Shown one piece after another: positions 1 through 5,230 of a stretch of 7,009 nt of DNA. Under the pieces are notes generated by a model. The model searched no databases. It worked only from the letters and a program-made list of their open reading frames with translations, and was not told the origin of the DNA. The stretch spans positions 1 to 7,009 of the forward strand of contig RFHW01000075.1 of the NCBI GenBank assembly GCA_003695745.1. Reading direction: 5' to 3'. The position numbers and the translations under genes were made by a program. Numbering within the stretch: position 1 is the first letter of the stretch; the number at the start of each line of letters is the position of its first letter. Source of the DNA: Methanobacteriota archaeon (GTDB lineage Archaea > Hydrothermarchaeota > Hydrothermarchaeia > Hydrothermarchaeales > SZUA-236).

Positions 1-173
1 CCTCCCTTGCCATCCTCGACGAACTCAAAGTCCCCTATATAGCCCTTCTCCCTGAGGATGGAGAGCACGCTCCCGATCACCTTTGACGCAGGTCTTATGG
101 TGCAGCTCAGGTTCCCTGCGTTCTCCTGGTTCTTCAGGTTTGAAAAGGCATCTGCAAGGGGGTCTGTGAGCAT
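1..173 (-). CDS. rpsH: 30S ribosomal protein S8 (uS8), N-terminal part, cut by the window edge
   Basis: This is the first 57 residues of S8, a primary 16S rRNA-binding protein of the small subunit. The translation begins MLTDPLADAFSNLKN, which is the conserved archaeal S8 start (DPLADA...I/LKN), and goes on through IRPASKVIGSVLSILREKGYIGDFEFVEDG, the usual first alpha/beta unit of the family. The ATG is at 173-171, 11 nt after the S14 stop codon. The sequence before it (GTGTGTAAAAG) has no clear Shine-Dalgarno site, so translation may depend on ribosomes arriving from S14. The frame is open to position 1, and the C-terminal half lies outside the window. Its place after S14 fits the archaeal spc order. 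Confidence 0.93.
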   Translation of the reverse strand, partial: MLTDPLADAFSNLKNQENAGNLSCTIRPASKVIGSVLSILREKGYIGDFEFVEDGKG

Positions 174-184
174 CTTTTACACAC

Positions 185-340
185 CTACTCGTATTTCTTG
201 AACCCTATTATAGGCGCCACTTCCCTGAAGCAGTGCCTGCATATGTTCAGACGATAGCTCCTAATAACAGGGCCGTGCGAGCCGCACCTCACACACCTTC
301 TGGAGCCCTTTCCCATCTTCTTCCTGCTCCCTGCCGTCAT
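185..340 (-). CDS. rpsN: 30S ribosomal protein S14, archaeal zinc-binding type (uS14)
   Basis: This encodes a 51-residue S14 of the small-subunit head. It has the short zinc-ribbon form used by archaea and eukaryotes, not the roughly 100-residue zinc-free bacterial form. Four cysteines, C16-V-R-C19 and C34-R-H-C37, form the zinc site. The basic start [16 protein letters not shown] and the end [14 protein letters not shown] match the family, and the length is normal. The ATG at 340-338 overlaps the L5 TGA (339-337) as ATGA, so the two are likely translationally coupled. The stop is TAG at 187-185. Nothing is broken or missing. Confidence 0.95.
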   Translation of the reverse strand: MTAGSRKKMGKGSRRCVRCGSHGPVIRSYRLNICRHCFREVAPIIGFKKYE

Positions 341-876
341 TCCTCTTCCTCCGGAGCCGTTATCTCGACCTTGTACCTGGACCGCACAAACTCCATGGCC
401 TCCTCCCTCTTCACCTGATGATGCTTGGATATCCTGGTGCTTCGCACCTTCCTCCTCTGCACACGATAGCCGGGGCGCTCAATGGAGGCGCACACATCCA
501 TGCCGAAGATGCCCACGTTCGGATCATACTTCATACCCTCAATATCTATGTGCTCCCTTATGCCGAAGGAGAAATTCCCTCTCTCATCAAAGCTGGAGAC
601 CTTAAGCCTGTTGTCCACAGCCTCAAAGGCCTTCTTCAGAAAATCCTCCTTCTTCTCATTGAAAAGAGTTACCTTGCAGCCGATGGGCTCTCCCTTCCTG
701 ATCCCGAAGGGCTTGATGGTGGACTTTGAATAGGTGCGGACAGGCCTCTGTCCGGTGAGCTGCTCCAGAAGGGCCTCTGCCTTTGCAAGCCTCTCACCGC
801 TCTCGCCAACGCCCATGTTGACGACCACCTTCGATATCATAAGCCTCCTCATTGGATTCTCCTTTTTAGCCGTCAT
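337..876 (-). CDS. rplE: 50S ribosomal protein L5 (uL5)
   Basis: This is a 179-residue L5, which binds 5S rRNA and sits in the central protuberance of the large subunit. Family signatures are [24 protein letters not shown] (residues 7-30), the segment [20 protein letters not shown] (47-66), and [20 protein letters not shown] around residues 100-119. The C-terminus has the archaeal extension with a basic [13 protein letters not shown] and an acidic tail EEEE. The ATG at 876-874 overlaps the S4e stop as ATGA. A GGTGAT Shine-Dalgarno sequence lies about six bases upstream, inside the S4e 3' end, which supports this start over the internal Met9. Length is typical for archaea. Confidence 0.96.
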   Translation of the reverse strand: MTAKKENPMRRLMISKVVVNMGVGESGERLAKAEALLEQLTGQRPVRTYSKSTIKPFGIRKGEPIGCKVTLFNEKKEDFLKKAFEAVDNRLKVSSFDERGNFSFGIREHIDIEGMKYDPNVGIFGMDVCASIERPGYRVQRRKVRSTRISKHHQVKREEAMEFVRSRYKVEITAPEEEE

Positions 877-1595
877 TTCTTCATCACCGAAAGAATGGGT
901 TTGTCCCTGCCCACAACAATGAGGTAGTCCTCGATGGTCCGGAACTCCCTGCCATCCTTCTCAAGGACAACGGTGTTCGGCATAGGGCTCCTGATCTTGT
1001 TTATCTCCTTGATCCTCGCCACCTCGCCCCTGTGAGACCCCTTGGTCACAAAGACAATGGCCCCCACCTCATACTTGAGATGCTGTTTTATGCTGTTGTC
1101 CTTCAGATTCAGCACAATGGTGTCATGCACATGATAGTTGCCTGCCTCCTCAGGCTTCACAAGGATGTTCCTGCCATCATGGAGATTCAGCTGGAGCACG
1201 CCGCCTTTGACGAAGGTCTTGCCCCGGATCTTCAGGAGCTTGGTCTTCGACTCTGTGGCCTTGATCTCAGAGAGGCGGAGGACACCTGCGCTGTCCACAA
1301 GCACCACAAAACGCTCCTTGGTCTTGGGCACCTCCACCACATCCATGAGCCCCACCCCCTGTTTCGGATCCCGCACCACCCTGCCATCCACCAGCACCCC
1401 GCCCTCCTTGATTATCCTCTTTGCCTCACGGTAGCTATCGGCGTATCCGAGGATATCCCGCACCACGTGAAGGAGGGGAAGGGATTCGTCAAGCCTGTGC
1501 TTGCCAGGCCGCGGCCGCACCACCCAGGTATGGGTCTTCCGCTCTATCTTCCAGCTCCTCGGAGCTGCAAGCCTCTTGAGATGCCGCCTCGTCAT
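873..1595 (-). CDS. rps4e: 30S ribosomal protein S4e (eS4)
   Basis: This is a 240-residue S4e, a small-subunit protein found in archaea and eukaryotes but not bacteria. It opens with MTRRHLKRLAAPRSWKI, the invariant N-terminal signature (HLKRLAAP.SW). An S4-like RNA-binding domain covers about residues 42-105 (GYADSYREAKRIIKEGGVLVDGRVVRDPK). The central S4e domain follows (residues 110-170), and a KOW-like segment is near 178-200 (GAIVFVTKGSHRGEVARIKEI). The ATG at 1595-1593 overlaps the L24 stop (ATGA) and has AAAGGTGG close upstream. Length is normal, and its place between L24 and L5 is the standard archaeal arrangement. Confidence 0.97.
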   Translation of the reverse strand: MTRRHLKRLAAPRSWKIERKTHTWVVRPRPGKHRLDESLPLLHVVRDILGYADSYREAKRIIKEGGVLVDGRVVRDPKQGVGLMDVVEVPKTKERFVVLVDSAGVLRLSEIKATESKTKLLKIRGKTFVKGGVLQLNLHDGRNILVKPEEAGNYHVHDTIVLNLKDNSIKQHLKYEVGAIVFVTKGSHRGEVARIKEINKIRSPMPNTVVLEKDGREFRTIEDYLIVVGRDKPILSVMKK

Positions 1596-1951
1596 TTCCT
1601 GCCACCTTTGAGCTTTCTCATCCTTCTTTCATCGCCTGTATCAAGCTTTGTGACCACCACATTGGAGGGGTGTATGGGATAATAGCGGTCCGTGCCGTCC
1701 GTCCTTTTCACAGAGGCGCCGCTCACATGTATCCTCAGCCTCTTCAGAGAAACGGCCTCAACCCTGCCTTTGTGCCCTGCGAAATCACCGCGCACGATCT
1801 CCACAGTATCGCCTTTCCTGATCCCAACGCTCCTGCGGCCATATCTCTCCCTGAGGGTCTCAGAGAGATGGGCCCTAACAAGCCTCTGCCTTCTGTGGAG
1901 CGGGGCCTTGTAGATGGCACGCCTCTGTTTCCGCGGCTGTTTCGAAACCAT
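1592..1951 (-). CDS. rplX: 50S ribosomal protein L24, archaeal type (uL24)
   Basis: This encodes a 119-residue L24, an assembly-initiating protein of the large subunit near the exit tunnel. The basic N-terminus QPRKQRRAIYKAPLHRRQRLVRAHLS (residues 5-30) is the archaeal/eukaryotic L24/L26 signature. The KOW motif is at about 43-70 (GIRKGDTVEIVRGDFAGHKGRVEAV), and SGASVKRTDGT...YPIHPSNVVVTKL is the typical end of the domain. The ATG is at 1951-1949, with AGGTGA 13 bases upstream and AAAGGAT immediately before it. It is the first gene of its transcription unit: no L14 or other r-protein gene precedes it, although L14 is its usual upstream neighbour. Confidence 0.96.
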   Translation of the reverse strand: MVSKQPRKQRRAIYKAPLHRRQRLVRAHLSETLRERYGRRSVGIRKGDTVEIVRGDFAGHKGRVEAVSLKRLRIHVSGASVKRTDGTDRYYPIHPSNVVVTKLDTGDERRMRKLKGGRK

Positions 1952-2060
1952 ATCCTTTCAGTCTCACCTGTCTTTTTAAATCTATCGCAGTCTAAATCCC
2001 TGCAGCCCCCTCTGGAAAAGCGCTTTCATCCATCGGGGCGCATTCATGAAAAATGCGATT
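1952..2060 (-). promoter_or_regulatory. Predicted 5' leader of the L24 ribosomal operon, with a 5'-end hairpin
   Basis: With transcription starting about 24 nt downstream of the TATA box, the L24 mRNA would carry an untranslated leader of roughly 110 nt. It begins with a perfect 6-bp hairpin (CGCATT/AATGCG, 7-nt loop, positions 2039-2057). It also contains the self-complementary AAAGCGCTTT (2017-2026) and CTGCAG. Long folded leaders on r-protein operons can be sites of autogenous control, but no specific protein-binding motif is recognised here, so regulation is inference. A second, weaker TATA-like TTTAAAAA at 1980-1973 would give a nearly leaderless transcript instead. Confidence 0.4.
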
Positions 2061-2083
2061 TTCAACACCAATTAGAACAGTAG

Positions 2084-2098
2084 TATATAAAAATTTCG
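2084..2098 (-). promoter_or_regulatory. Archaeal promoter (BRE plus TATA box) of the L24-S4e-L5-S14-S8 operon
   Basis: Read on the minus strand the sequence is CGAAATTTTTATATA: an A-rich TFB-recognition-like stretch directly followed by a good TATA box. Transcription should start near 2060. The tRNA-Trp promoter has almost the same string (CGAAACTTTTATAT). The plus-strand reading TATATAAAAATTT is also A/T-rich, but it lacks a BRE-like purine run and no convincing gene follows on that strand. Confidence 0.7.
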
Positions 2099-2169
2099 GG
2101 GCTGCGAGGGCGGGCCGGTGTTTGAGATGCGCCGAATCGTTGCGAGAAATGTCCAGGAGAAGCCCCGAA

Positions 2170-2186
2170 TCTCAAATCATTTGAGA
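2170..2186. repeat. Perfect palindrome, operator-like (TCTCAAATCATTTGAGA)
   Basis: Two 8-base arms, TCTCAAAT and ATTTGAGA, flank a single central C without mismatch. An extra half-site TTTGAGA lies at 2121-2127. It could therefore also pair, as TTTGAGAT with ATCTCAAA (2169-2176), in an alternative fold. The palindrome lies about 75 bp upstream of the L24 TATA box. That placement and symmetry suit a dimeric DNA-binding regulator, but no cognate regulator is in the window. Confidence 0.5.
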
Positions 2187-2223
2187 GCTGAAGAAAAAGA
2201 CCTATCGCACATGCTGAACTCCA

Positions 2224-2252
2224 GGGAAACTCCAAAGACCGGGGAGTTGCCC
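2224..2252. repeat. Stable inverted repeat (nine-pair hairpin)
   Basis: GGG-A-AACTCC (2224-2233) pairs with GGAGTT-G-CCC (2243-2252), giving nine Watson-Crick pairs with one A/G mismatch and a 9-nt loop. It would fold from either strand. It is not followed by a T-run in the direction of any gene, so it does not look like a terminator. It could be part of a small RNA. Confidence 0.45.
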
Positions 2253-2327
2253 TTCACCGGGGCTCAAAGAGCTTTGCCAGAGAGAAAAGCAGCGCAAGCC
2301 CCATGAAAGACATTATGTCATAGGATA

Positions 2328-2492
2328 TCATAGGCTCCCTCCATGGCCGGCTACAAGGACCGGGCACACCCTGAGCTCTTCAACGGCCGTGGCTCTGGAG
2401 CTGTAGCTGCAGCAGTCCTCTCCACCATATCTGTGGTGAAAGCTGCAGACCGGGCAGTTCCAGAGATTTGCCTTGACGTTCAGTATCTGCAT
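2328..2492 (-). CDS. Possible small cysteine-rich protein, hypothetical
   Basis: This open frame gives 54 residues starting MQILNVKANLWNCPVCSFHH. It contains C13-P-V-C16, H18/H19, a C-C pair and a further C-P (at RVCPVL), a pattern that could bind zinc but is not a recognised family. The ATG at 2492-2490 is preceded by GAGGTG at a six-base spacing, a reasonable Shine-Dalgarno site. The frame is open further upstream to a TTG at 2522, adding LTDIIEEVRR, which reads like an amphipathic helix and may also be coding. It stands alone between tRNA-Trp and the L24 promoter. The short length and composition leave real doubt, and it may be spurious. Confidence 0.38.
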   Translation of the reverse strand: MQILNVKANLWNCPVCSFHHRYGGEDCCSYSSRATAVEELRVCPVLVAGHGGSL

Positions 2493-2660
2493 CCTTCGCA
2501 CCTCTTCTATTATATCTGTCAAAGGAGGCAGTTATAGATTGGGTTCCCAGATCTGTGCAATTCAGGGAACACTCCGCTCTTCCCTGCTCCTACACACCCT
2601 ATTTTTCGCCACAGGTGCATACATAAACCCTTCGCAGGCAGGGCTGAAATGGAAACAGAC

Positions 2661-2667
2661 AAAAAAA
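2661..2667 (-). terminator. Oligo-T run (T7), possible second terminator after tRNA-Trp
   Basis: The minus strand reads CTATTCTTTTTTTGTC, about 95 nt beyond the tRNA 3' end. Archaeal RNA polymerase stops at U-rich tracts without needing a hairpin, so this T7 would be a strong backup stop. Confidence 0.4.
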
Positions 2668-2686
2668 GAATAGGAGATCTACACTA

Positions 2687-2701
2687 ATCTGCAATGCAGA
2701 T
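2687..2701. repeat. Perfect odd palindrome ATCTGCAATGCAGAT
   Basis: Two 7-base arms (ATCTGCA and TGCAGAT) flank one central A. The size and one-base centre resemble the palindrome at 2170-2186, although the bases differ. It lies between the two T-runs downstream of tRNA-Trp. Operator use is only a possibility. Confidence 0.4.
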
Positions 2702-2736
2702 ATCCCTCTTACAGGATAAGTCTTTTCCCTACACAG

Positions 2737-2741
2737 AAAAA
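2737..2741 (-). terminator. Oligo-T run, likely tRNA-Trp terminator
   Basis: The minus strand reads AAGCCTTTTTCTG, 21 nt after the tRNA 3' end. A T5 run at this distance is a normal archaeal stop for a tRNA transcript. No hairpin is needed or seen. Confidence 0.45.
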
Positions 2742-2761
2742 GGCTTGGAGAGAGAGGGGCA

Positions 2762-2867
2762 TGGGGGTAGAGGGACTCGAACCCCCGTCGGCGGGTTTCT
2801 TCCACCAGCATGATTGGCGCTGGTGCGCGTCTGGAGCCCGCTATGATAGCCGCTACACTATACCCCC
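2762..2867 (-). tRNA. trnW: tRNA-Trp (anticodon CCA) with a 34-nt intron
   Basis: The minus strand folds into a complete tRNA. The acceptor stem is GGGGGTA/TACCCCC with discriminator A73. The D arm is GTGTAGCGGCTATCAT. The anticodon stem GCGGG/CCCGC is closed only if an intron is removed, leaving loop C-U-C-C-A-G-A, and the T arm GGGGG TTCGAGT CCCTC follows a 4-nt variable loop. Splicing gives 72 nt. U33 followed by CCA means tryptophan, and G1-C72 with A73 suits archaeal TrpRS. No 3' CCA is encoded, so it must be added enzymatically. Exon 1 is 2867-2831 and exon 2 is 2796-2762. It has its own TATA box upstream. Confidence 0.93.
2797..2830 (-). other. tRNA-Trp intron after position 37
   Basis: The 34-nt intron sits one base 3' of the anticodon, the canonical archaeal site cut by the tRNA splicing endonuclease. 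It carries a 7-bp hairpin, CACCAGC/GCTGGTG, with a 9-nt loop. The strict 3-4-3 bulge-helix-bulge is imperfect: loop bases CUCC face GAAG, with C34 opposite A, so the motif is probably relaxed. No C or D boxes are present, unlike the long tRNA-Trp introns of haloarchaea that guide 2'-O-methylation. The exact cut points are inferred from restoring a 7-nt loop. Confidence 0.8.
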
Positions 2868-2899
2868 GTTTGGGCAGAATCATGAAACCTCAGCGTATC

Positions 2900-2914
2900 A
2901 TATAAAAGTTTCGC
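2900..2914 (-). promoter_or_regulatory. Promoter of tRNA-Trp (BRE plus TATA box)
   Basis: The minus strand reads GCGAAACTTTTATAT, ending 33 nt before the mature tRNA 5' end, so a start near 2877 would leave a leader of about 10 nt for RNase P. It lies entirely in the 59-nt gap after the glycosyltransferase stop codon. It closely resembles the L24 operon promoter. Confidence 0.7.
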
Positions 2915-2926
2915 AGACCACCTCCC

Positions 2927-4150
2927 CTATGGATGGTGTAGTGTTTTTTCCAGCTCCGCCCGGGTTTCTTTTGCGGCTGTGTAGTCCATCAGGCTCTCCC
3001 ACCTCTTCTGAAGCTCCAGTAGATGCTGGAAGGGATTGTGCCTTGGCACAGCCTCTCTCCTGGCGATCTCAATGTTCTTTAACGTCTCTTGGCTGCCCTC
3101 TTTGTCGCCGGCCTCAAGGTATTCCTGGGAGAGGAGGCGGCAGGCCTTTTCGATCTTTGTCTCAAGATCTGTTTTCAGGAAGCAGCCGGGATATGGGTCC
3201 AGGTCCTCCGGCCTTACAATCGTGGTGCGCGGTGTCCTGGTCTGACCCTTGAGCTTTGCCCGCTCATAGATGAAGCGATATATATCCTCTCTGATCCGCA
3301 TCCACGTGGGATGGGTCTTGGGAGGGGGCATGTGCCTGACAGATAGCCTGTTGTCCAGGTAGAATGTGCCGCCGAAGATCCTTGTGTTTATGAGATAGTC
3401 AATATCCTCGCCCCTCGATATACCGGGGTCAAAGGGCACTTTCCTGTAGAGCTCTCTGTGGATTATCATGCATCCGCCGAAGACGAAGGGCGTCTCTTTA
3501 AGCCTCGGCCCCTTCCCGATGAACCTGTCAAAGGCCTCGTTCATCCTCTCCGTTTTATCCCAGTGCCTCATCCACGGCCGGAAGGGTTTTTTCACATGGT
3601 AGCCGCCCTCTGGCTGGAGATAATAGCCTCCAACCCCGTGGATCGGCCTGCCACCGGTCTCTTTGCCGATGAACTCCCTGGCCTTGGACAGGAAAAGAGG
3701 GTCTTCAACCACCTCGTCATCATCTATGAGCACAGCCACATCTGAACCAAGTACATGGGGGATGAACAGGCACAGATTCCTCACATTGGAATATCCATTC
3801 AGCTGGAGCAGGTCCCCATACCCTTTTTTGCGGGCTCCAAGCAAGATATCATGGGTCTGTTCGAGATTGGACGGGCCAAAGACCAGGACATCCTTATCAA
3901 TGGCATGGGATGCGGACCTTGCGATGCGCCTCACCTTCACCTCCACATCGGCCTCGATGTCCTTGGATGTGGGAACAGCTATCACTGCAAGAGTGAAATC
4001 CTCCTCCAGAACAGCCAGGCTCTCTATGGCCCTGCCAAGGGTGCCTTCATCATCAAGAGGTGTGGGATGGTCATACACCGCGTCACCCGGCTTCCAGCCA
4101 ACACCCCTTTCCCTGGACCAGTATGTCGGTATCACCAGGGCAAGCTTCAT
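2927..4150 (-). CDS. GT2-like (GT-A fold) glycosyltransferase
   Basis: This is a 407-residue soluble protein with no membrane segment or signal peptide, probably a nucleotide-sugar-dependent glycosyltransferase. It starts MKLALVIPTYW, the first Rossmann-like strand of GT-A enzymes. V-L-I-D-D-D-E at 140-146 is the DxD metal/nucleotide-sugar motif. FVFGGCMIIHRELYRKVPFD followed by R-G-E-D-I-D-Y (246-251) is the acceptor-side ED motif, and R-H-M-P-P-P at 272-277 offers a possible metal-binding histidine. The last 90 residues are helical. The frame is open up to 4303, but that region overlaps FEN1. The ATG at 4150 has GGGGTGG upstream and begins the conserved domain. It lies 19 nt after FEN1, so cotranscription is likely. 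Donor and acceptor are unknown. Confidence 0.82.
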   Translation of the reverse strand: MKLALVIPTYWSRERGVGWKPGDAVYDHPTPLDDEGTLGRAIESLAVLEEDFTLAVIAVPTSKDIEADVEVKVRRIARSASHAIDKDVLVFGPSNLEQTHDILLGARKKGYGDLLQLNGYSNVRNLCLFIPHVLGSDVAVLIDDDEVVEDPLFLSKAREFIGKETGGRPIHGVGGYYLQPEGGYHVKKPFRPWMRHWDKTERMNEAFDRFIGKGPRLKETPFVFGGCMIIHRELYRKVPFDPGISRGEDIDYLINTRIFGGTFYLDNRLSVRHMPPPKTHPTWMRIREDIYRFIYERAKLKGQTRTPRTTIVRPEDLDPYPGCFLKTDLETKIEKACRLLSQEYLEAGDKEGSQETLKNIEIARREAVPRHNPFQHLLELQKRWESLMDYTAAKETRAELEKTLHHP

Positions 4151-4169
4151 CGCCAGCCACCCCGCGCCG

Positions 4170-5195
4170 TCATAGCCATCCGTCAAGACTGAACTGGGAC
4201 CTTCCTTTTTCAATGCCTGCCCTGATCTTTTCAAGGGCCTTTCGCACCCGGCTCTCTGTGAAATCCCTCTCGCCGCAGAGAAAATCCACCACCCCCTCCT
4301 CATCAGGGGCCTTCCAGCTCAGCTCATAATCATCTGTCACAGGAGGGTTCATGAAAAAGGCCTTTATAGGCTCATAGTCAAAGCCCCTCACAAGACCTTT
4401 TTCAACCGCCACATCAATGCCGCCAGTCTCTCTGATGATCTTATAGGCCTTCTTCGGCCCAATCCCCTCCACACCACCAGGGTTATAGTCTGTGCCCACG
4501 AGTATGGAGAGGTCTATGAGCTGCTCCCTCGTGATCCCCAGGTCTGAGAGCACTGTCTCTGAGTCAAAGAGCTCGGGCACGATGTTCACATAGATGTTCT
4601 TGCGCGGAAGCTTCCTCTTCCCTGTGATGGTGATGTTTCTCACAAGCCTCGGGGCGCCGAAGAGAAGGGAGTCAAAGTCCTGGGAGCCAACAGCCCACAC
4701 AGCCTTCTCACCAGCCATGTATGCGGCCTGCGCCTCCCCCTCGGACGGCGCCTGCACAACCGGGATACCCATATAACCAAGCAGCCTCTTGGCATCCTCC
4801 AAGATCCCTCTGGAGAGCCTGGCAGAGGCCTGCGCCTGTATTCGCGCCTCCTCCAGATCACCCCGCGCCAGCGCCTCCTTCCACCGCTCCTCAGCCTTCA
4901 GCCGCGTATCCACACGCCCCTCCACAACCCCCTTTTTGAGCTCCGGTGGAGCGCCGTCAAAAACATAGACAGGCAACACCCCGTATTCAAGGAGGTTGGC
5001 ATTGCGATACAGCAGCCCTGAGAGATGGCTTGTCACATTGCCATCACGGTCCATCAGAGGCTCGCCAGTGGGCTGTCGAATAATGGAGAGGAACTGATAC
5101 AATGCGTTGTAAGCATCGATGGCGATCCTCTTCCCGGCCAGCTCCTTGAACTCGACCACCTTGGGCTCGAAAAGCCCGGAAAGCTGTACACCCAT
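4170..5195 (-). CDS. fen: Flap endonuclease 1 (structure-specific 5' nuclease)
   Basis: This is a 341-residue FEN1, which removes 5' flaps in Okazaki fragment maturation and long-patch base excision repair. The N-nuclease region begins MGVQLSGLFEPK and carries D27 (AIDAYN) and D80 (YVFDG). The I-nuclease region has E152 and E154 (PSEGEA), D173 and D175 (SQDFDSLLFG) and D236 (GTDYNPGG). These are the seven carboxylates expected to hold two metals. The helix-two-turn-helix is GVEGIGPKKAYKII (241-254). The tail Q334-F-S-L-D-G-W-L is a PCNA-interacting peptide. An ATG at 5315 is in frame, but Met-Gly at 5195 is the conserved mature start and GTGGAGAGGG precedes it. Length is normal. Confidence 0.97.
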   Translation of the reverse strand: MGVQLSGLFEPKVVEFKELAGKRIAIDAYNALYQFLSIIRQPTGEPLMDRDGNVTSHLSGLLYRNANLLEYGVLPVYVFDGAPPELKKGVVEGRVDTRLKAEERWKEALARGDLEEARIQAQASARLSRGILEDAKRLLGYMGIPVVQAPSEGEAQAAYMAGEKAVWAVGSQDFDSLLFGAPRLVRNITITGKRKLPRKNIYVNIVPELFDSETVLSDLGITREQLIDLSILVGTDYNPGGVEGIGPKKAYKIIRETGGIDVAVEKGLVRGFDYEPIKAFFMNPPVTDDYELSWKAPDEEGVVDFLCGERDFTESRVRKALEKIRAGIEKGRSQFSLDGWL

Positions 5196-5216
5196 ATCTA
5201 TCCCTCTCCACTGCAG

Positions 5217-5230
5217 GATATAAAAATAAC
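5217..5230 (-). promoter_or_regulatory. FEN1-proximal TATA box
   Basis: The minus strand reads GTTATTTTTATATC. The usual 22-26 nt spacing places the start at or next to the FEN1 ATG (5195), so the transcript would be leaderless. That is common in archaea, but here it sits oddly with the purine-rich GGAGAGGG lying before the ATG. The same run could instead be the U-tract ending an upstream RNA. Confidence 0.5.

Larger units (their letters stand above)
2099..2327. other. Non-coding stretch upstream of the L24 promoter
   Basis: I see no credible gene here on either strand. A plus-strand open frame from 2118 lacks a ribosome binding site and any family resemblance. The stretch holds a 17-base palindrome (2170-2186), a half-site of the same motif (TTTGAGA, 2121-2127), a CCGAATC direct repeat (2132-2138 and 2165-2171), an ACCGGGG direct repeat (2238-2244 and 2256-2262), a strong hairpin (2224-2252) and a short palindrome GACATTATGTC (2309-2319). 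Together these suggest regulatory DNA or an unrecognised structured RNA. Confidence 0.5.
2523..2761. other. Intergenic stretch downstream of tRNA-Trp
   Basis: I see no gene supported here. It contains the GTTCCC/GGGAAC inverted repeat (2543-2548 and 2565-2570, 16-nt loop), an odd palindrome at 2687-2701, and two minus-strand T-runs (2737-2741 and 2661-2667) suited to ending tRNA transcription. Weak TATA-like strings (CTATAAC near 2535; TTTATGTA near 2625) could serve the small ORF at 2492, but neither is convincing. Confidence 0.45.

Noticed and set aside
1032..1682. A long plus-strand open frame opposite S4e and L24
   Set aside because: It is a shadow of the ribosomal protein genes, whose identities are certain. 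The frame has no promoter or recognisable motif.
2118..2306. A plus-strand open frame of 62 residues upstream of the L24 promoter
   Set aside because: It has no ribosome binding site, no recognisable domain, and it covers the palindrome and hairpin, so a non-coding role is more likely.
2265..2315. A tiny minus-strand ORF (MSFMGLALLFSLAKLFEPR) just after the small cysteine-rich ORF
   Set aside because: Nineteen residues with no ribosome binding site is below what sequence alone can support.
2099..2327. SRP RNA or RNase P RNA in the structured gap
   Set aside because: I looked for the SRP helix 8 signature and the conserved RNase P core and found neither on either strand.
2599..2883. A 94-residue minus-strand open frame across the tRNA
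   Set aside because: It runs straight through the tRNA-Trp gene, has low-complexity composition and has no ribosome binding site.
4151..4303. A longer glycosyltransferase start at 4303
   Set aside because: It would overlap the FEN1 3' end by 134 bases, has no family-like sequence, and the ATG at 4150 has a Shine-Dalgarno site and begins the conserved IPTY strand.
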